This document shows, piece after piece, positions 17,584-29,583 of a stretch of 57,410 bases of DNA. The DNA is from Pseudodesulfovibrio pelocollis (GTDB taxonomy: Bacteria; Desulfobacterota; Desulfovibrionia; Desulfovibrionales; Desulfovibrionaceae), in assembly GCF_030282845.1 (NCBI RefSeq), contig NZ_JASTWE010000022.1, positions 1 to 57,410 on the forward strand, written 5' to 3'. Position numbers and translations under genes: made by a program. The notes below the pieces were generated by a model. That model did not search any database. It was given only the letters and a program-made list of their open reading frames with translations, and had not been told where the DNA came from. Within the stretch, counting starts at the first letter, position 1. Every line of letters starts with the position of its first letter.

Positions 17584-18789
17584 ATGATCAGGAAGGTTCC
17601 GGTGGAAGAGCTGCGCCCTGGCATGGAGGTGGTCAAGCTCTCAAGCGAGATCTGGGAGCATCTGCCTTTTCTGTACACCCGGCCGGGGGTGATCGAGTCT
17701 CGGAGCCAGGTGGAGCGCATCCGCGCCGAGGGCTATCTGCATGCCTTCATTCAGGTGGGCGAAGGGGGCGAGGCCATGGATCGGCGGCTCGACGGGCTGC
17801 TGGCCGGGCCGGATTCCCTGCCGCCGCCCAAGCCCCGGGTGCCCTTCGAGCAGGAGATGGAAGTGGCCCGCGTCACCTACGACAGGGCCATGCACCACGC
17901 CAAGCGCATCATCCATGACGTCAAGCTCGGCCGAAAGGTGGACTACGAGGCCTCGGTGGAGACAGTGGACGCCATCGTCAACTCCGCCATCCGCAACCCC
18001 GACACCCTGCTGTGCCTCTCCAAGCTCTCGGACTACGACGACTACACCTACGCCCACTGCATCAACGTGGCTGCCATCGCCGTGGTCTTCGGCGAATACA
18101 TGGGCCTGGGGCGCGAGGAACTGGTCAGGCTTGGCCTTGCCGGGATGATGCACGACCTGGGCAAGACCGCCGTGCCCTCGCGCATCATCAACAAGCGCGC
18201 CCGGCTCACGGATGTGGAGTTCGAGGAGATCAAGCGCCACCCGGAATACGGCTGCGACATCCTGGTCCGCCAGCGCGAGGTGACAGACGACGTGCTCGAA
18301 GCCGTGCGCGACCACCACGAGAAGTTCAACGGCTCGGGCTACCCGGAGCGGCTGGTCAACAGGGACATCGCGCCCTTTGCCCGGATCATCAGTCTGGCCG
18401 ACGTCTACGACGCCCTGACCAGCGACCGCTCCTACAAGGACGCCATCCTGCCCAACAAGGCCCTGGCCATCATGTATGGCATGCGCGGGCAGGATTTCGA
18501 CCCGGTGGAGGTTCAGATGTTCATCAAGTGTCTGGGCATCTTCCCCTCGGGCAGTCTGGTCAAGCTCAATACCGGCTTCTACGGCGTGGTCTACGAGTCC
18601 AACCCGTCCCTGCCCCTGATGCCCAAGATCAAGATCATCCTCGACGAGGACCTGCGCCCCATTCCGTCCGAGCTGGTGGACTTGGCCGCAGCCCAGGCCC
18701 TGGGCAACCGGAACCTCGAAATCCTCGAATGCGCCGACCCGGCGTCCTATCGCCTGAATCTCAGACCGTACCTGACACGCAGTGGATGA
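17584..18789 (+). CDS. HD-GYP domain phosphodiesterase
   Basis: 401 residues. An N-terminal DUF3391-like segment (VPVEELRPGMEVVKL to about residue 120) is followed by an HD-GYP domain: HCINVAAIAVVFGEYMG, GMMHDLGKTAVPS, HPEYGCDILV, VRDHHEKFNGSGYPERL and ISLADVYDALTSDRSY. The HD pair and the GSGYP motif are intact, so it probably hydrolyses cyclic-di-GMP. There is no receiver or membrane domain, so input is unknown. GGAGG lies about nine bases upstream. The preceding gap 17356-17583 contains only a dubious 72-codon frame and a possible weak promoter near 17400. Confidence 0.9.
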   Translation: MIRKVPVEELRPGMEVVKLSSEIWEHLPFLYTRPGVIESRSQVERIRAEGYLHAFIQVGEGGEAMDRRLDGLLAGPDSLPPPKPRVPFEQEMEVARVTYDRAMHHAKRIIHDVKLGRKVDYEASVETVDAIVNSAIRNPDTLLCLSKLSDYDDYTYAHCINVAAIAVVFGEYMGLGREELVRLGLAGMMHDLGKTAVPSRIINKRARLTDVEFEEIKRHPEYGCDILVRQREVTDDVLEAVRDHHEKFNGSGYPERLVNRDIAPFARIISLADVYDALTSDRSYKDAILPNKALAIMYGMRGQDFDPVEVQMFIKCLGIFPSGSLVKLNTGFYGVVYESNPSLPLMPKIKIILDEDLRPIPSELVDLAAAQALGNRNLEILECADPASYRLNLRPYLTRSG

Positions 18790-18892
18790 ATGAAATGAAG
18801 AGAAAACACGAAACAGGGCGGTTGGCCGCAATCGGCCCCACGGTGTCCGGCCGGTCCGGCCGGGCCCGATGCCTCGTGGCGGGGAGGCGGGC

Positions 18893-19324
18893 ATGATGGA
18901 TACCGACACCTGGCTTCTCCTGGGCGCCGGGACCGCTGCCCTGCTCATGGTCAAATGGTTCGTGGGCAGCCGCAAGGTCACGGTCTACCGCATCAGCCCC
19001 GGCTCCCTCAATCGCTCCAAGAATGTCATGCTGCGGGTTCTGCCCCTGGTGGAGGACGGGGCTGAACACCCCCTGGACGAGACCTGTCTTCCCTGCGACA
19101 AGACCACGGTCAAGAGCGCGGCCAAGATTCTGGCCTATCATTTCTGGAAGGAGAAGCAGCACGAGGAGCTGGACCGGATCAAGCAATGCTTCATCGCCCT
19201 GTCGCGGTTTCAGAACAGGGATCTCGACCCCGAGGCGCGGGAGCGGTTGCAGAGCCGTGAGCGGGCCCGGCTGGCGAGCGAGATCGAGTGTTTCCTGACC
19301 AACGCCATGGCGCGCAGGAAGTAG
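18893..19324 (+). CDS. Membrane-anchored hypothetical protein
   Basis: 143 residues: one N-terminal membrane helix (WLLLGAGTAALLMVKWFV, about 6-23) then a basic soluble region with helices (AKILAYHFWKEKQHEELDRI, ARLASEIECFLTNAMARRK). There are four cysteines, among them ETCLPCDKTTV, a CxxC that could bind metal. GGGGAGG precedes the ATG at 18893. I do not recognise the family. It is the last plus-strand gene before a convergent minus-strand cluster. Confidence 0.6.
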   Translation: MMDTDTWLLLGAGTAALLMVKWFVGSRKVTVYRISPGSLNRSKNVMLRVLPLVEDGAEHPLDETCLPCDKTTVKSAAKILAYHFWKEKQHEELDRIKQCFIALSRFQNRDLDPEARERLQSRERARLASEIECFLTNAMARRK

Positions 19325-19398
19325 CCGCGCCTGCCCGGCCGCGCAATGGGTGGTGCGTCGGCCGTCTGTCCTTCCTTTCCCATCAGACGCCTGTGGCG

Positions 19399-19689
19399 TC
19401 AGTCGTCTTTCCCCTGCTTTTCCATCGTCTCGCGCCGCATGGCGTCGAACCGCTCCCTGAGTCGGGCCATGATGTGGTCGTAGCCGCCCGGGGCGTGGGG
19501 CACCATGCAGCCGGTGCAGTCCTTGATCCCTGACTCAAGCAGCCTGCCGTTACCCCCGCAGTCGCTCAGGAAATAGAGCGGGCAGAAGCAGAAGAGGCAG
19601 TTGAATTCGTCGGGCCGGTCAGTGGCGTGGCAGGGGAAGTACCGGCACTCCCGGTTGCAGAAGAAGCGGTGACTGTTCGGCTCGGTCAC
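19399..19689 (-). CDS. Cysteine-rich small-domain protein (zf-like)
   Basis: 96 residues containing nine or more cysteines in the order NRECRYFPCHA, FNCLFCFCPLYFL, DCGG, DCTGCMVPH. This matches the Cys-rich small domain (Pfam zf-like) that probably binds zinc or another metal and is often found in anaerobes, sometimes beside cobalamin genes. I start at the GTG at 19689, which overlaps the upstream stop as GTGA and has AGGTGA upstream; an ATG at 19722 is the alternative and adds eleven residues. Downstream GACGCC-TGT-GGCGTC at 19386-19400 may help end the transcript. Confidence 0.75.
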   Translation of the reverse strand: MTEPNSHRFFCNRECRYFPCHATDRPDEFNCLFCFCPLYFLSDCGGNGRLLESGIKDCTGCMVPHAPGGYDHIMARLRERFDAMRRETMEKQGKDD

Positions 19690-20003
19690 TTGAAGGTCAC
19701 CTGCCGCGCCGGTTTTTCCCATGCGTCGTCGTCCGGGAATCGGGAGAAGGGGAAGGGCCGGTCGTTGTCGTTGAGGGTGGTGTAGCGCATGAGCCGGTAA
19801 GCGTAGCCCGAGAGGGCGTTGCAGAAGCGGCGCAGGGGCTCGCTGTGCCGCTTGGCCACCAGCAGATAGACGAATTGGAAGAGGGTGGCGATCTGGATGA
19901 GCAGGCCGGTTACCTCAAGAAAGATGAGGCAGGCCAGGGTGACCAGGAGCCGCTTGAGGATGTCGCCGCGTCCGGCGGTGGTCGGGATGGTCGGGTCAGC
20001 CAT
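19686..20003 (-). CDS. DUF4389 membrane protein
   Basis: 105 residues with one long hydrophobic region (LLVTLACLIFLEVTGLLIQI to FQFVYLLVAKR) that can form two membrane helices, then the family ending LRRFCNALSGYAYRLMRYTTLNDNDRPFPFS. This fits DUF4389, whose function is unknown. A GGAGG Shine-Dalgarno precedes the ATG. It overlaps the following Cys-rich gene by four bases, so the two are almost certainly co-translated. Confidence 0.78.
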   Translation of the reverse strand: MADPTIPTTAGRGDILKRLLVTLACLIFLEVTGLLIQIATLFQFVYLLVAKRHSEPLRRFCNALSGYAYRLMRYTTLNDNDRPFPFSRFPDDDAWEKPARQVTFK

Positions 20004-20078
20004 GGGGCCTCCGTTGTTTGGGGTTGGCGTCGAAGGAGAGCCTACGCCAAAGGGAGAGGCCCGGCAAACAGCGCGGGG

Positions 20079-21965
20079 CTATCCTATGACGATCTCGCTG
20101 GTCCGGGCGTCCCAGGAGATGGTGGCCGCCTCGGTGCGCCGGGAGATGTCGAGCTTCTTGGAGCCCATGACCACCACCACGCCGGGATGAATGAGCCGGT
20201 GGACCCTGATTCTGATTCCGGCCAACTCTTCCTGGCGGGCCAGCGTGCGCTGGTTGATCTCCTCGGACACGGCCTTGCGCCGCTTGATCAGCGTCACCCG
20301 GTGCTTGAGGACCTCGGCCACTGCCGCCCGCTTTTCGGGCCGGGTGCGGGTCAGGATGGTCTTGGGCGGGTCGTGGCCCAGGGCGTCGTCGATCTTGCGG
20401 ATGGCTTCCTTGAGCCGCTTGCGCTCGGCGCGCAGGGTGTCATCGTCGTCGTGTTGTATCTGGATGCCCACTACGGTGTTCACGCCCAGTTCCGAGCCCA
20501 GTTCCTTGATCTCCATGCCCTTGCCGGTGATTATTTTGCCCCCTTGCACATGGCCCTTGCCCCGGGTGCCCAGCAGGCGCCCCTCGGCGCGGATGTCCGA
20601 GTTGGTGATGTCGTTGGTGATGATCACGTCGCCGCCCGCGCGGATGCGGGCGTTGGTGGCGTAGGCGCAGGATACCGAGCCTCCGGCCCGCACGGTGCCG
20701 CCGTCAGGCATGAGGATGCCGCCCGAGACCTCGACGTTGCCGCCCGCCGAGACCGTGGCGCTCTCGATGGACCCGGCCACGATGACGTGCTTGGGCGCAG
20801 AGACCGAGAACCCGGCGTGGATGGAGCCGAGAATCTTGACCGAGCCGTACTCGATGATGACGTTGCCGGTGCCAAGGTCCACGTTGTCGTTGATCAGGAG
20901 ACACTCCGTGGCCGAAAGGATGTTGTCCTCCAGCGACAGCACCCCCTTGGCCCTGGAGATGAAGGTGATCTCGTCGTCGAGGACGTCGATGTTCTCGCCC
21001 CGGCGGACCACCATGGGCTTGCCCCGGCTGGCCGGGATGGTCTTGCCGTAGATGTCGATACCGCCCTCGCCCGCGCTGGGCGGGTGCAGCCTGGCCACCA
21101 CCTGCTCTGCCTCAACCATGGGATGGGTTCCCCGGTCGCGGAAATCCAGGCGGCCCGACTCGTCCTCGGTTCCGGCCAGTTCGCGGGTGGAGACCAGCAG
21201 TTCAAGCCAGCCGTCGCGCCCTGGCGACGGGACCCTGCCCGCCACCACCACCTGATCGGGCACGGGTTGGCCTTGGTCCCTGGCCCGGCCGAGCAGGGCC
21301 TTGAGGCGGCCCAGGTCGATGTCGATGACCACGCCGAGCTCTCGCAGCTCCTTTTCCACCCGCTCGGCCGAGATGGGCTGGCCCCGGAAATCCTTGTGGT
21401 GCAGCGTGGCCTTGACGGTGGTCAGGTCCTCGCTGATGTGCGTGAGCGGGTCCACGGCGAGGGTTCCCTCGCGCAGCCGGGCCATGCCCCACACGGTGGA
21501 GACGTAGGCGTTGGTCAGGGCGTCGAATTCCACGTTCTCGCCCATGGTCACCTTGATGTCTTCGGGCTCGAAGTGCTCTCTGGGGTGGATGACGCGGCCG
21601 TCGATGGTCTCGCCGTCGCTGGCGTGGCACGGCGGGTGCTTGCGGGCAAAGCGGTCGCCCGGAAAGACGGGAAAGTCGAGATTGCCCAGGGCCACCAGCG
21701 AAGCGTGGCGCGGCTCCTGGACCTCGACGCCGCGCACCAGCACGATGCGGCGGATTTCCTCGTCGCGCTGGATGGAGTCCACCACCTCGCGCGCGGCCTG
21801 CTCGTCCACGGGCAAGCGCACCCCGGCCTGGGCCACCTGCCGCTTGAGCAGCTTGACCGACGGCCCCTCGCCCCCGCCCTGGGGCGGGAAGTACCGGCTC
21901 ACTCCGAGCTTCATGCCGTCCTCGGACAGGGCGAAACGGAATTGGGCGTCGCGGCGTTCAGCCAT
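20079..21965 (-). CDS. FapA (DUF342) domain protein, flagellar-assembly-protein-A-like
   Basis: 628 residues. The central part (about 250-470) is a right-handed beta-helix of the DUF342/FapA type, visible as the glycine-rich repeats DGGTVRAGGSVSCAYATNAR, IRAGGDVIITNDITNSDIRA and GRLLGTRGKGHVQGGKIITG, followed by a helical segment (LRAERKRLKEAIRKIDDAL) and a C-terminal stretch. FapA proteins are linked in some bacteria to flagellar or membrane assembly; the function here is inferred only from the fold. The start is the ATG at 21965 with a GGGGAG just upstream; a GTG at 21968 is also in frame. No flagellar genes are adjacent. Confidence 0.83.
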   Translation of the reverse strand: MAERRDAQFRFALSEDGMKLGVSRYFPPQGGGEGPSVKLLKRQVAQAGVRLPVDEQAAREVVDSIQRDEEIRRIVLVRGVEVQEPRHASLVALGNLDFPVFPGDRFARKHPPCHASDGETIDGRVIHPREHFEPEDIKVTMGENVEFDALTNAYVSTVWGMARLREGTLAVDPLTHISEDLTTVKATLHHKDFRGQPISAERVEKELRELGVVIDIDLGRLKALLGRARDQGQPVPDQVVVAGRVPSPGRDGWLELLVSTRELAGTEDESGRLDFRDRGTHPMVEAEQVVARLHPPSAGEGGIDIYGKTIPASRGKPMVVRRGENIDVLDDEITFISRAKGVLSLEDNILSATECLLINDNVDLGTGNVIIEYGSVKILGSIHAGFSVSAPKHVIVAGSIESATVSAGGNVEVSGGILMPDGGTVRAGGSVSCAYATNARIRAGGDVIITNDITNSDIRAEGRLLGTRGKGHVQGGKIITGKGMEIKELGSELGVNTVVGIQIQHDDDDTLRAERKRLKEAIRKIDDALGHDPPKTILTRTRPEKRAAVAEVLKHRVTLIKRRKAVSEEINQRTLARQEELAGIRIRVHRLIHPGVVVVMGSKKLDISRRTEAATISWDARTSEIVIG

Positions 21966-22122
21966 CACTCCCCCCCGTCGCGCCGGGAAACGACGCGGAT
22001 AGTCACGGTATCAGGGCCGGGTGGGTGGTCCGGTTCCGGGGGTGGGGTGCGGGTGTTTGCGGTCAAGTGTGCCCCTGTCTTCTGCAAAATGTCGCTGACG
22101 AGTGTGTAACTTTCGTAACATA

Positions 22123-22151
22123 CGGTGCGAGTGCATGGCAACTTCGCACCG
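22123..22151 (-). terminator. Hairpin just downstream of the BPL_N gene
   Basis: CGGTGCGA (22123-22130) and TCGCACCG (22144-22151) form a perfect 8-bp stem three bases beyond the stop of the minus-strand gene. There is no U-tract, so it may be an mRNA 3'-end stabiliser rather than a true intrinsic terminator. Confidence 0.35.
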
Positions 22152-22153
22152 CA

Positions 22154-23428
22154 TCATCGATTGGTCGGGCCGGAGCGCGAGAGCCGCCAGTAAAGCTCCT
22201 CCAGAGTTGCCGCCAGGTCGGCGTAGATGCCGCCCGGCTCCGGGGGCAGACCGAACAGGGCGCGCCGCTGCTCGCGCAGACCCTGTGCGGACACGGCGTC
22301 GGGCGCGGAGTGGAACATGGTCATGGACAGCCGCTCGGCCAGCAGATAGCCGGACAATCCCCGGGCCAGCAGGGCCATCAGGGTTCCGAAGCCGCGCGCG
22401 CGATGGTCCCAGAAGGCCAGGGCCTCGTCGCCCGGCTGGCGGGCCATGGCCTCGCAGATGAGTGAATACAGGGCGTTGATGCCTGCGCCGGGCAGGCCGC
22501 GCCGCCAGCCCAGGAGCCAGGGCGTGCGCCAGAAGAGCAGAAAGTGGCTGGTGCCCGTGGCGATGACCCGCTCCATGGCCCGGCGTGCAGCCATGAGCAC
22601 CGGATCGTCCCAGACCACGGGCAGGGCGGCCACATCCCAGGCCGGGACCGGCCCGCCTGCCTGTCCATGCCCGCCAGCCAACGCCTGATCGAGAATGTGG
22701 GCCAGCCAGCGGTTGGCCTGGGGCGAGGCGGGCGTCTCCAGGTGGGCGTAGCTCAGGATGACCCGGCCCGCGCCGAAATCATTGGCCGTGGCGCAGGGCG
22801 TGCCTTCCATGAAACCGGGGTCCAGGTGGATGCCGTAGAGGTTTTCCCAGTCGTTCATGGTCCCCTGGGGCAGGGTGGACAGGTTGAGGTCCGCCACCCA
22901 GAAGTCCGGCCCGGGCCTGCCGTAGCGGGCCAGCACCGTGACCGAATCGTCCACCGGATCGAACCGGCCCGGCCACCAAACCGGGAGCAGGGGGTCCGCG
23001 TCGGGCCCGAGCATGTCAGGCGGCACCAGGGGGGCGCTCCGGTTCAGGGAGGCATGGACATGGCCGGAGAGGAAGTGGTGGAGCCGGTTGGTGTACCCCT
23101 TGCGGGTCCAGGGGGAGAGGCCGAGGCCGTAAGGGCCGGTCAGGGCCAGCCCGGCCCCGCCGCAAAAGCCGAGGTAGGTACCGCCGCCATGCACGAACTC
23201 GCAGATGGCGTCCATGCCGCGCAGCCCCAGCCTGTCCGCCTTGCCCTTGGCCCGGCCTCCGGGCACGATGAGCAGGCGCGGTACCTCGCCGGACTTGCCA
23301 GCGAGCACGCCATCAGCTATCTCGGAGCCGCGCACCAGACGATGGGGAATGCCCCACGCCTCAAGGGCGCGCGCGGCCATCAGGCCCCAGAAGTGGGACT
23401 CGTCCCAATATATGTGTATGCTTGACAT
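22154..23428 (-). CDS. BPL_N-type glutamine-amidotransferase-like protein
   Basis: 424 residues. The N-terminal half resembles the biotin-protein-ligase N-terminal domain (BPL_N), a class-I amidotransferase-like fold: IHIYWDESHFWGLMAARAL, RLLIVPGGRAKGK and the nucleophile-elbow-like YLGFCGGAGLALTG. The C-terminal half (about 250-424) is helical with Trp- and Leu-rich stretches and I do not recognise it. There is no biotin ligase catalytic domain, so the name is by fold only. The frame is open up to 23614, but ATG 23428 has GAGGGAG upstream and begins the domain. It is divergent from valS. Confidence 0.75.
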   Translation of the reverse strand: MSSIHIYWDESHFWGLMAARALEAWGIPHRLVRGSEIADGVLAGKSGEVPRLLIVPGGRAKGKADRLGLRGMDAICEFVHGGGTYLGFCGGAGLALTGPYGLGLSPWTRKGYTNRLHHFLSGHVHASLNRSAPLVPPDMLGPDADPLLPVWWPGRFDPVDDSVTVLARYGRPGPDFWVADLNLSTLPQGTMNDWENLYGIHLDPGFMEGTPCATANDFGAGRVILSYAHLETPASPQANRWLAHILDQALAGGHGQAGGPVPAWDVAALPVVWDDPVLMAARRAMERVIATGTSHFLLFWRTPWLLGWRRGLPGAGINALYSLICEAMARQPGDEALAFWDHRARGFGTLMALLARGLSGYLLAERLSMTMFHSAPDAVSAQGLREQRRALFGLPPEPGGIYADLAATLEELYWRLSRSGPTNR

Positions 23429-23513
23429 AATCGGCTCCCTCGACAAGGGTAGTCCGCACGCTACCAACCGGCAGGCGCGACCGCAAGGGGAGAAGAACGA
23501 ATTTTGGATATCC

Positions 23514-23540
23514 GGGGGAAACTTTTGAAAAGTTTCCCCC
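23514..23540. repeat. Perfect palindrome GGGGGAAACTTTT/AAAAGTTTCCCCC
   Basis: A 13-bp stem with a single central G (23527). It lies between the divergent BPL_N gene and valS. It has the form of a bidirectional terminator (A/T-rich centre, G/C outer stem, but no following T-run). Similar G-rich/A-rich palindromes are scattered in Desulfovibrio intergenic DNA, from memory. Confidence 0.6.
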
Positions 23541-23610
23541 TTGCATCCAGTTTCGCCTTTTGCAACCAGGCATTTCGCGCCACCGTGGCAGCATCGATAT
23601 CGAACCCCCT

Positions 23611-23711
23611 CCACGCCGCCGTCCGCCTCTTTGATGACGGCCAGCCCGACAGGCGGCGTGGCACAAAAAGTTTTGGAGGGTCCAGGGAACCTTTTTCAAA
23701 AGGTTCCCTGG
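23611..23711 (+). promoter_or_regulatory. valS leader with two further stem-loops
   Basis: CCACGCCGCC (23611-23620) pairs with GGCGGCGTGG (23652-23661). CCAGGGAACCTTTT (23682-23695) pairs with AAAAGGTTCCCTGG (23698-23711), the latter ending only 16 bases before the valS start, immediately upstream of its GGAGG. The final hairpin could control valS read-through or ribosome access. I looked for a T-box sequence and did not find one. Confidence 0.4.
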
Positions 23712-23727
23712 CCGCCGGAGGCAAATC

Positions 23728-26394
<2,667 letters not shown>

Positions 26395-26397
26395 AAA

Positions 26398-26485
26398 AAA
26401 CGAAGCCCCTCGTTGGAGGGGCTTCGTATTGAACCTTGAGGACATCACCGGCTTGGAGCCGGGAGGGGTTTCTCTCAAGGACAGC
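26398..26485 (+). ncRNA. Candidate structured RNA upstream of the Abi_2 gene (abiF-RNA-like)
   Basis: Two stems occur in tandem. Stem 1: CGAAGCCCCTC (26401-26411), loop GTTG, GAGGGGCTTCG (26416-26426). Stem 2: CCTTGAG (26434-26440) with CTCAAGG (26474-26480), enclosing CCGGCT (26448-26453)/AGCCGG (26457-26462) and a free GAGGGG (26463-26468). The free GAGGGG can also pair with the CCCCTC arm of stem 1, so a pseudoknot or switch is possible. Stem 1 could be read as the valS terminator, but no T-run follows it. Structured RNAs of this kind (the abiF motif) are known upstream of Abi_2/AbiF genes; the match to that motif is from memory and needs a covariance search. Confidence 0.55.
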
Positions 26486-26531
26486 GAAGAAGATATAACA
26501 ACGATGCGCATGAAAGGCAAGCACCCGGACA

Positions 26532-27227
26532 ATGTCTGATCAGCTACCGACGCAGGGACGTCTTCAGGAATTGGTCAGCGGGTTGTCTGTCGAGCGCCTT
26601 CAGCCGTACAGATTGCCCAGAGACATCAGCCCGGACGAGGGTGAATACGATTGGCTTCTTCGGTACATATGGAATATCAAGCTGTGCGAATCGTTGTACC
26701 CTGGACTTCAGAACCTTGAAGTCGCGCTGAGAAATGCTATTCATAACACCCTTTCCGAGGCATACGAAACAAGGTTCTGGTTTTTGAAAGAGGGCTTGCT
26801 GAAAGTTGGCGAACGCGAGCAGATAAGCCGGGTCGAACGACTTCTCCCGCCAGGGAAAAAGAAGATTGCCGGGAAGTATATCGCTGAATTGGGGTTCGGT
26901 TTTTGGATTTCACTTTTCCACAAGCGGTACCATGATTCACTGATGCCCAAGATCATGAAGGCCGCTTTTCCCCGCAAGGCGCATCCTTTGAAAAGATCGC
27001 AGGTGGTGAGGGAGCTTGAAGCCATACGCAAATTGCGCAACAGGGTGTTTCATCACGAACCCATCTGGAACAATCCACGCCTTGCGGTTCTGCATAATCA
27101 TATTTTGCAGTATGTCGCTTGGCTCAACTATGAGTTATTCATTGTCACCAGAGGAGTGGACGGGTTTGAAGCCATCCACCAGTCCGGTACAGCGCCGTAT
27201 AAAGAAATAATCGCGGAAATCGGTTAA
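26532..27227 (+). CDS. Abi_2/AbiF-family HEPN protein (abortive-infection type)
   Basis: 231 residues of the Abi_2 family (AbiD/AbiF). The HEPN RNase motif Rx4H is intact as R169-NRVF-H174 within LRKLRNRVFHHEP, and an upstream NLEVALRNAIHN (61-72) is also typical. HEPN proteins cleave RNA, and Abi_2 proteins block phage growth by shutting down the host cell or act as RNA toxins. Base composition is clearly lower in GC than the flanking valS and cobA-hemD, suggesting transfer. The Shine-Dalgarno is weak (AAAGGCAA, somewhat distant). The upstream structured RNA is a plausible antitoxin or guide. The next gene starts 24 bases on. Confidence 0.82.
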   Translation: MSDQLPTQGRLQELVSGLSVERLQPYRLPRDISPDEGEYDWLLRYIWNIKLCESLYPGLQNLEVALRNAIHNTLSEAYETRFWFLKEGLLKVGEREQISRVERLLPPGKKKIAGKYIAELGFGFWISLFHKRYHDSLMPKIMKAAFPRKAHPLKRSQVVRELEAIRKLRNRVFHHEPIWNNPRLAVLHNHILQYVAWLNYELFIVTRGVDGFEAIHQSGTAPYKEIIAEIG

Positions 27228-27251
27228 CCGCGCATGTCAGGAGAGCATACC

Positions 27252-28772
<1,521 letters not shown>

Positions 28773-28846
28773 TCGGGGCGCGGCCCCCTCGTGCAATAAA
28801 AACCGGTCATGCGGCCTGTGCCGCCAAGCGTTTTTCAGGAGTGCCC

Positions 28847-29554
28847 ATGTCGTTGCCCATCGCCGTCCTTGTCTCGGGAAGCGGGTCCAACCTGCAGTCC
28901 ATCATCGACCGTATCGAGGAGGGCGTGCTTGATGCCGAGGTCCGGCTCGTGGTCTCCAACAAGCCCGGGGTCTTCGGGCTGGAGCGGGCCAGGAAGCACG
29001 GCATCCCCACCAGGGTGCTGACGCATACCGACTACGCCTCGCGTGAGGCGTTCGACGCGGCCATGGCCGAGGTTATCGTGGCCGCGGGCGTGGACCGGCA
29101 CGGACTGGTGGTCATGGCCGGGTTCATGCGCATTGTCACCCCGGTCTTTCTCTGCGCCTTTCCGCACCGGGTGGTCAATATCCATCCGGCTCTGCTGCCC
29201 GCCTTTCCCGGCGTCCACGGCCAGGCCGACGCCGCTGCCCACGGGGTCAGGATTTCCGGCTGCACCGTGCATTTCGTGGACGAGAAGATGGACCATGGTC
29301 CGATCATCATCCAGGCCGCCGTGCCCTGCCAGCAGGGCGAGGACGGCGAGGAGCTCGGCCCGCGCATCCTCAAGCTCGAACACCGCATCTACCCCCAGGC
29401 CATCCAGTGGATCGCCGAGGACCGGCTGACCATCCGCGACCGCCATGTCGAGCTTCGGGTATCGGGCCGCCCCAGGGCCGAACAACCCCGGGCCGCCGAT
29501 GTCGAACCGCCGACCAATGCCTTGGTCTGGCCCCCCCTTGAGGCGGGATTCTGA
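28847..29554 (+). CDS. purN: Phosphoribosylglycinamide formyltransferase (folate-dependent)
   Basis: 235 residues. PurN transfers the formyl group of 10-formyl-tetrahydrofolate to GAR in purine synthesis. The substrate loop VLVSGSGSNLQSI (8-20) and the catalytic N111, H113 and D149 (NIHPALLPAFPG and VDEKMDHGP) are present. It runs about 25 residues longer than usual at the C-terminus (RPRAEQPRAADVEPPTNA), a Pro/Ala-rich tail of unknown use. The ATG at 28847 follows AGGAG by five bases; a GTG at 28841 is less likely. Confidence 0.94.
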   Translation: MSLPIAVLVSGSGSNLQSIIDRIEEGVLDAEVRLVVSNKPGVFGLERARKHGIPTRVLTHTDYASREAFDAAMAEVIVAAGVDRHGLVVMAGFMRIVTPVFLCAFPHRVVNIHPALLPAFPGVHGQADAAAHGVRISGCTVHFVDEKMDHGPIIIQAAVPCQQGEDGEELGPRILKLEHRIYPQAIQWIAEDRLTIRDRHVELRVSGRPRAEQPRAADVEPPTNALVWPPLEAGF

Positions 29555-29583
29555 GCCGGGCAGGCCTGCTCCAAAAGGACTGC

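Noticed and set aside
17369-17587. 72-codon frame before the HD-GYP gene
   Set aside because: Arg-rich with no ribosome site, overlapping the HD-GYP start; composition is that of non-coding DNA.
23428-23727. T-box riboswitch for valS
   Set aside because: The hairpins are present but no T-box consensus sequence or specifier-loop arrangement could be seen.
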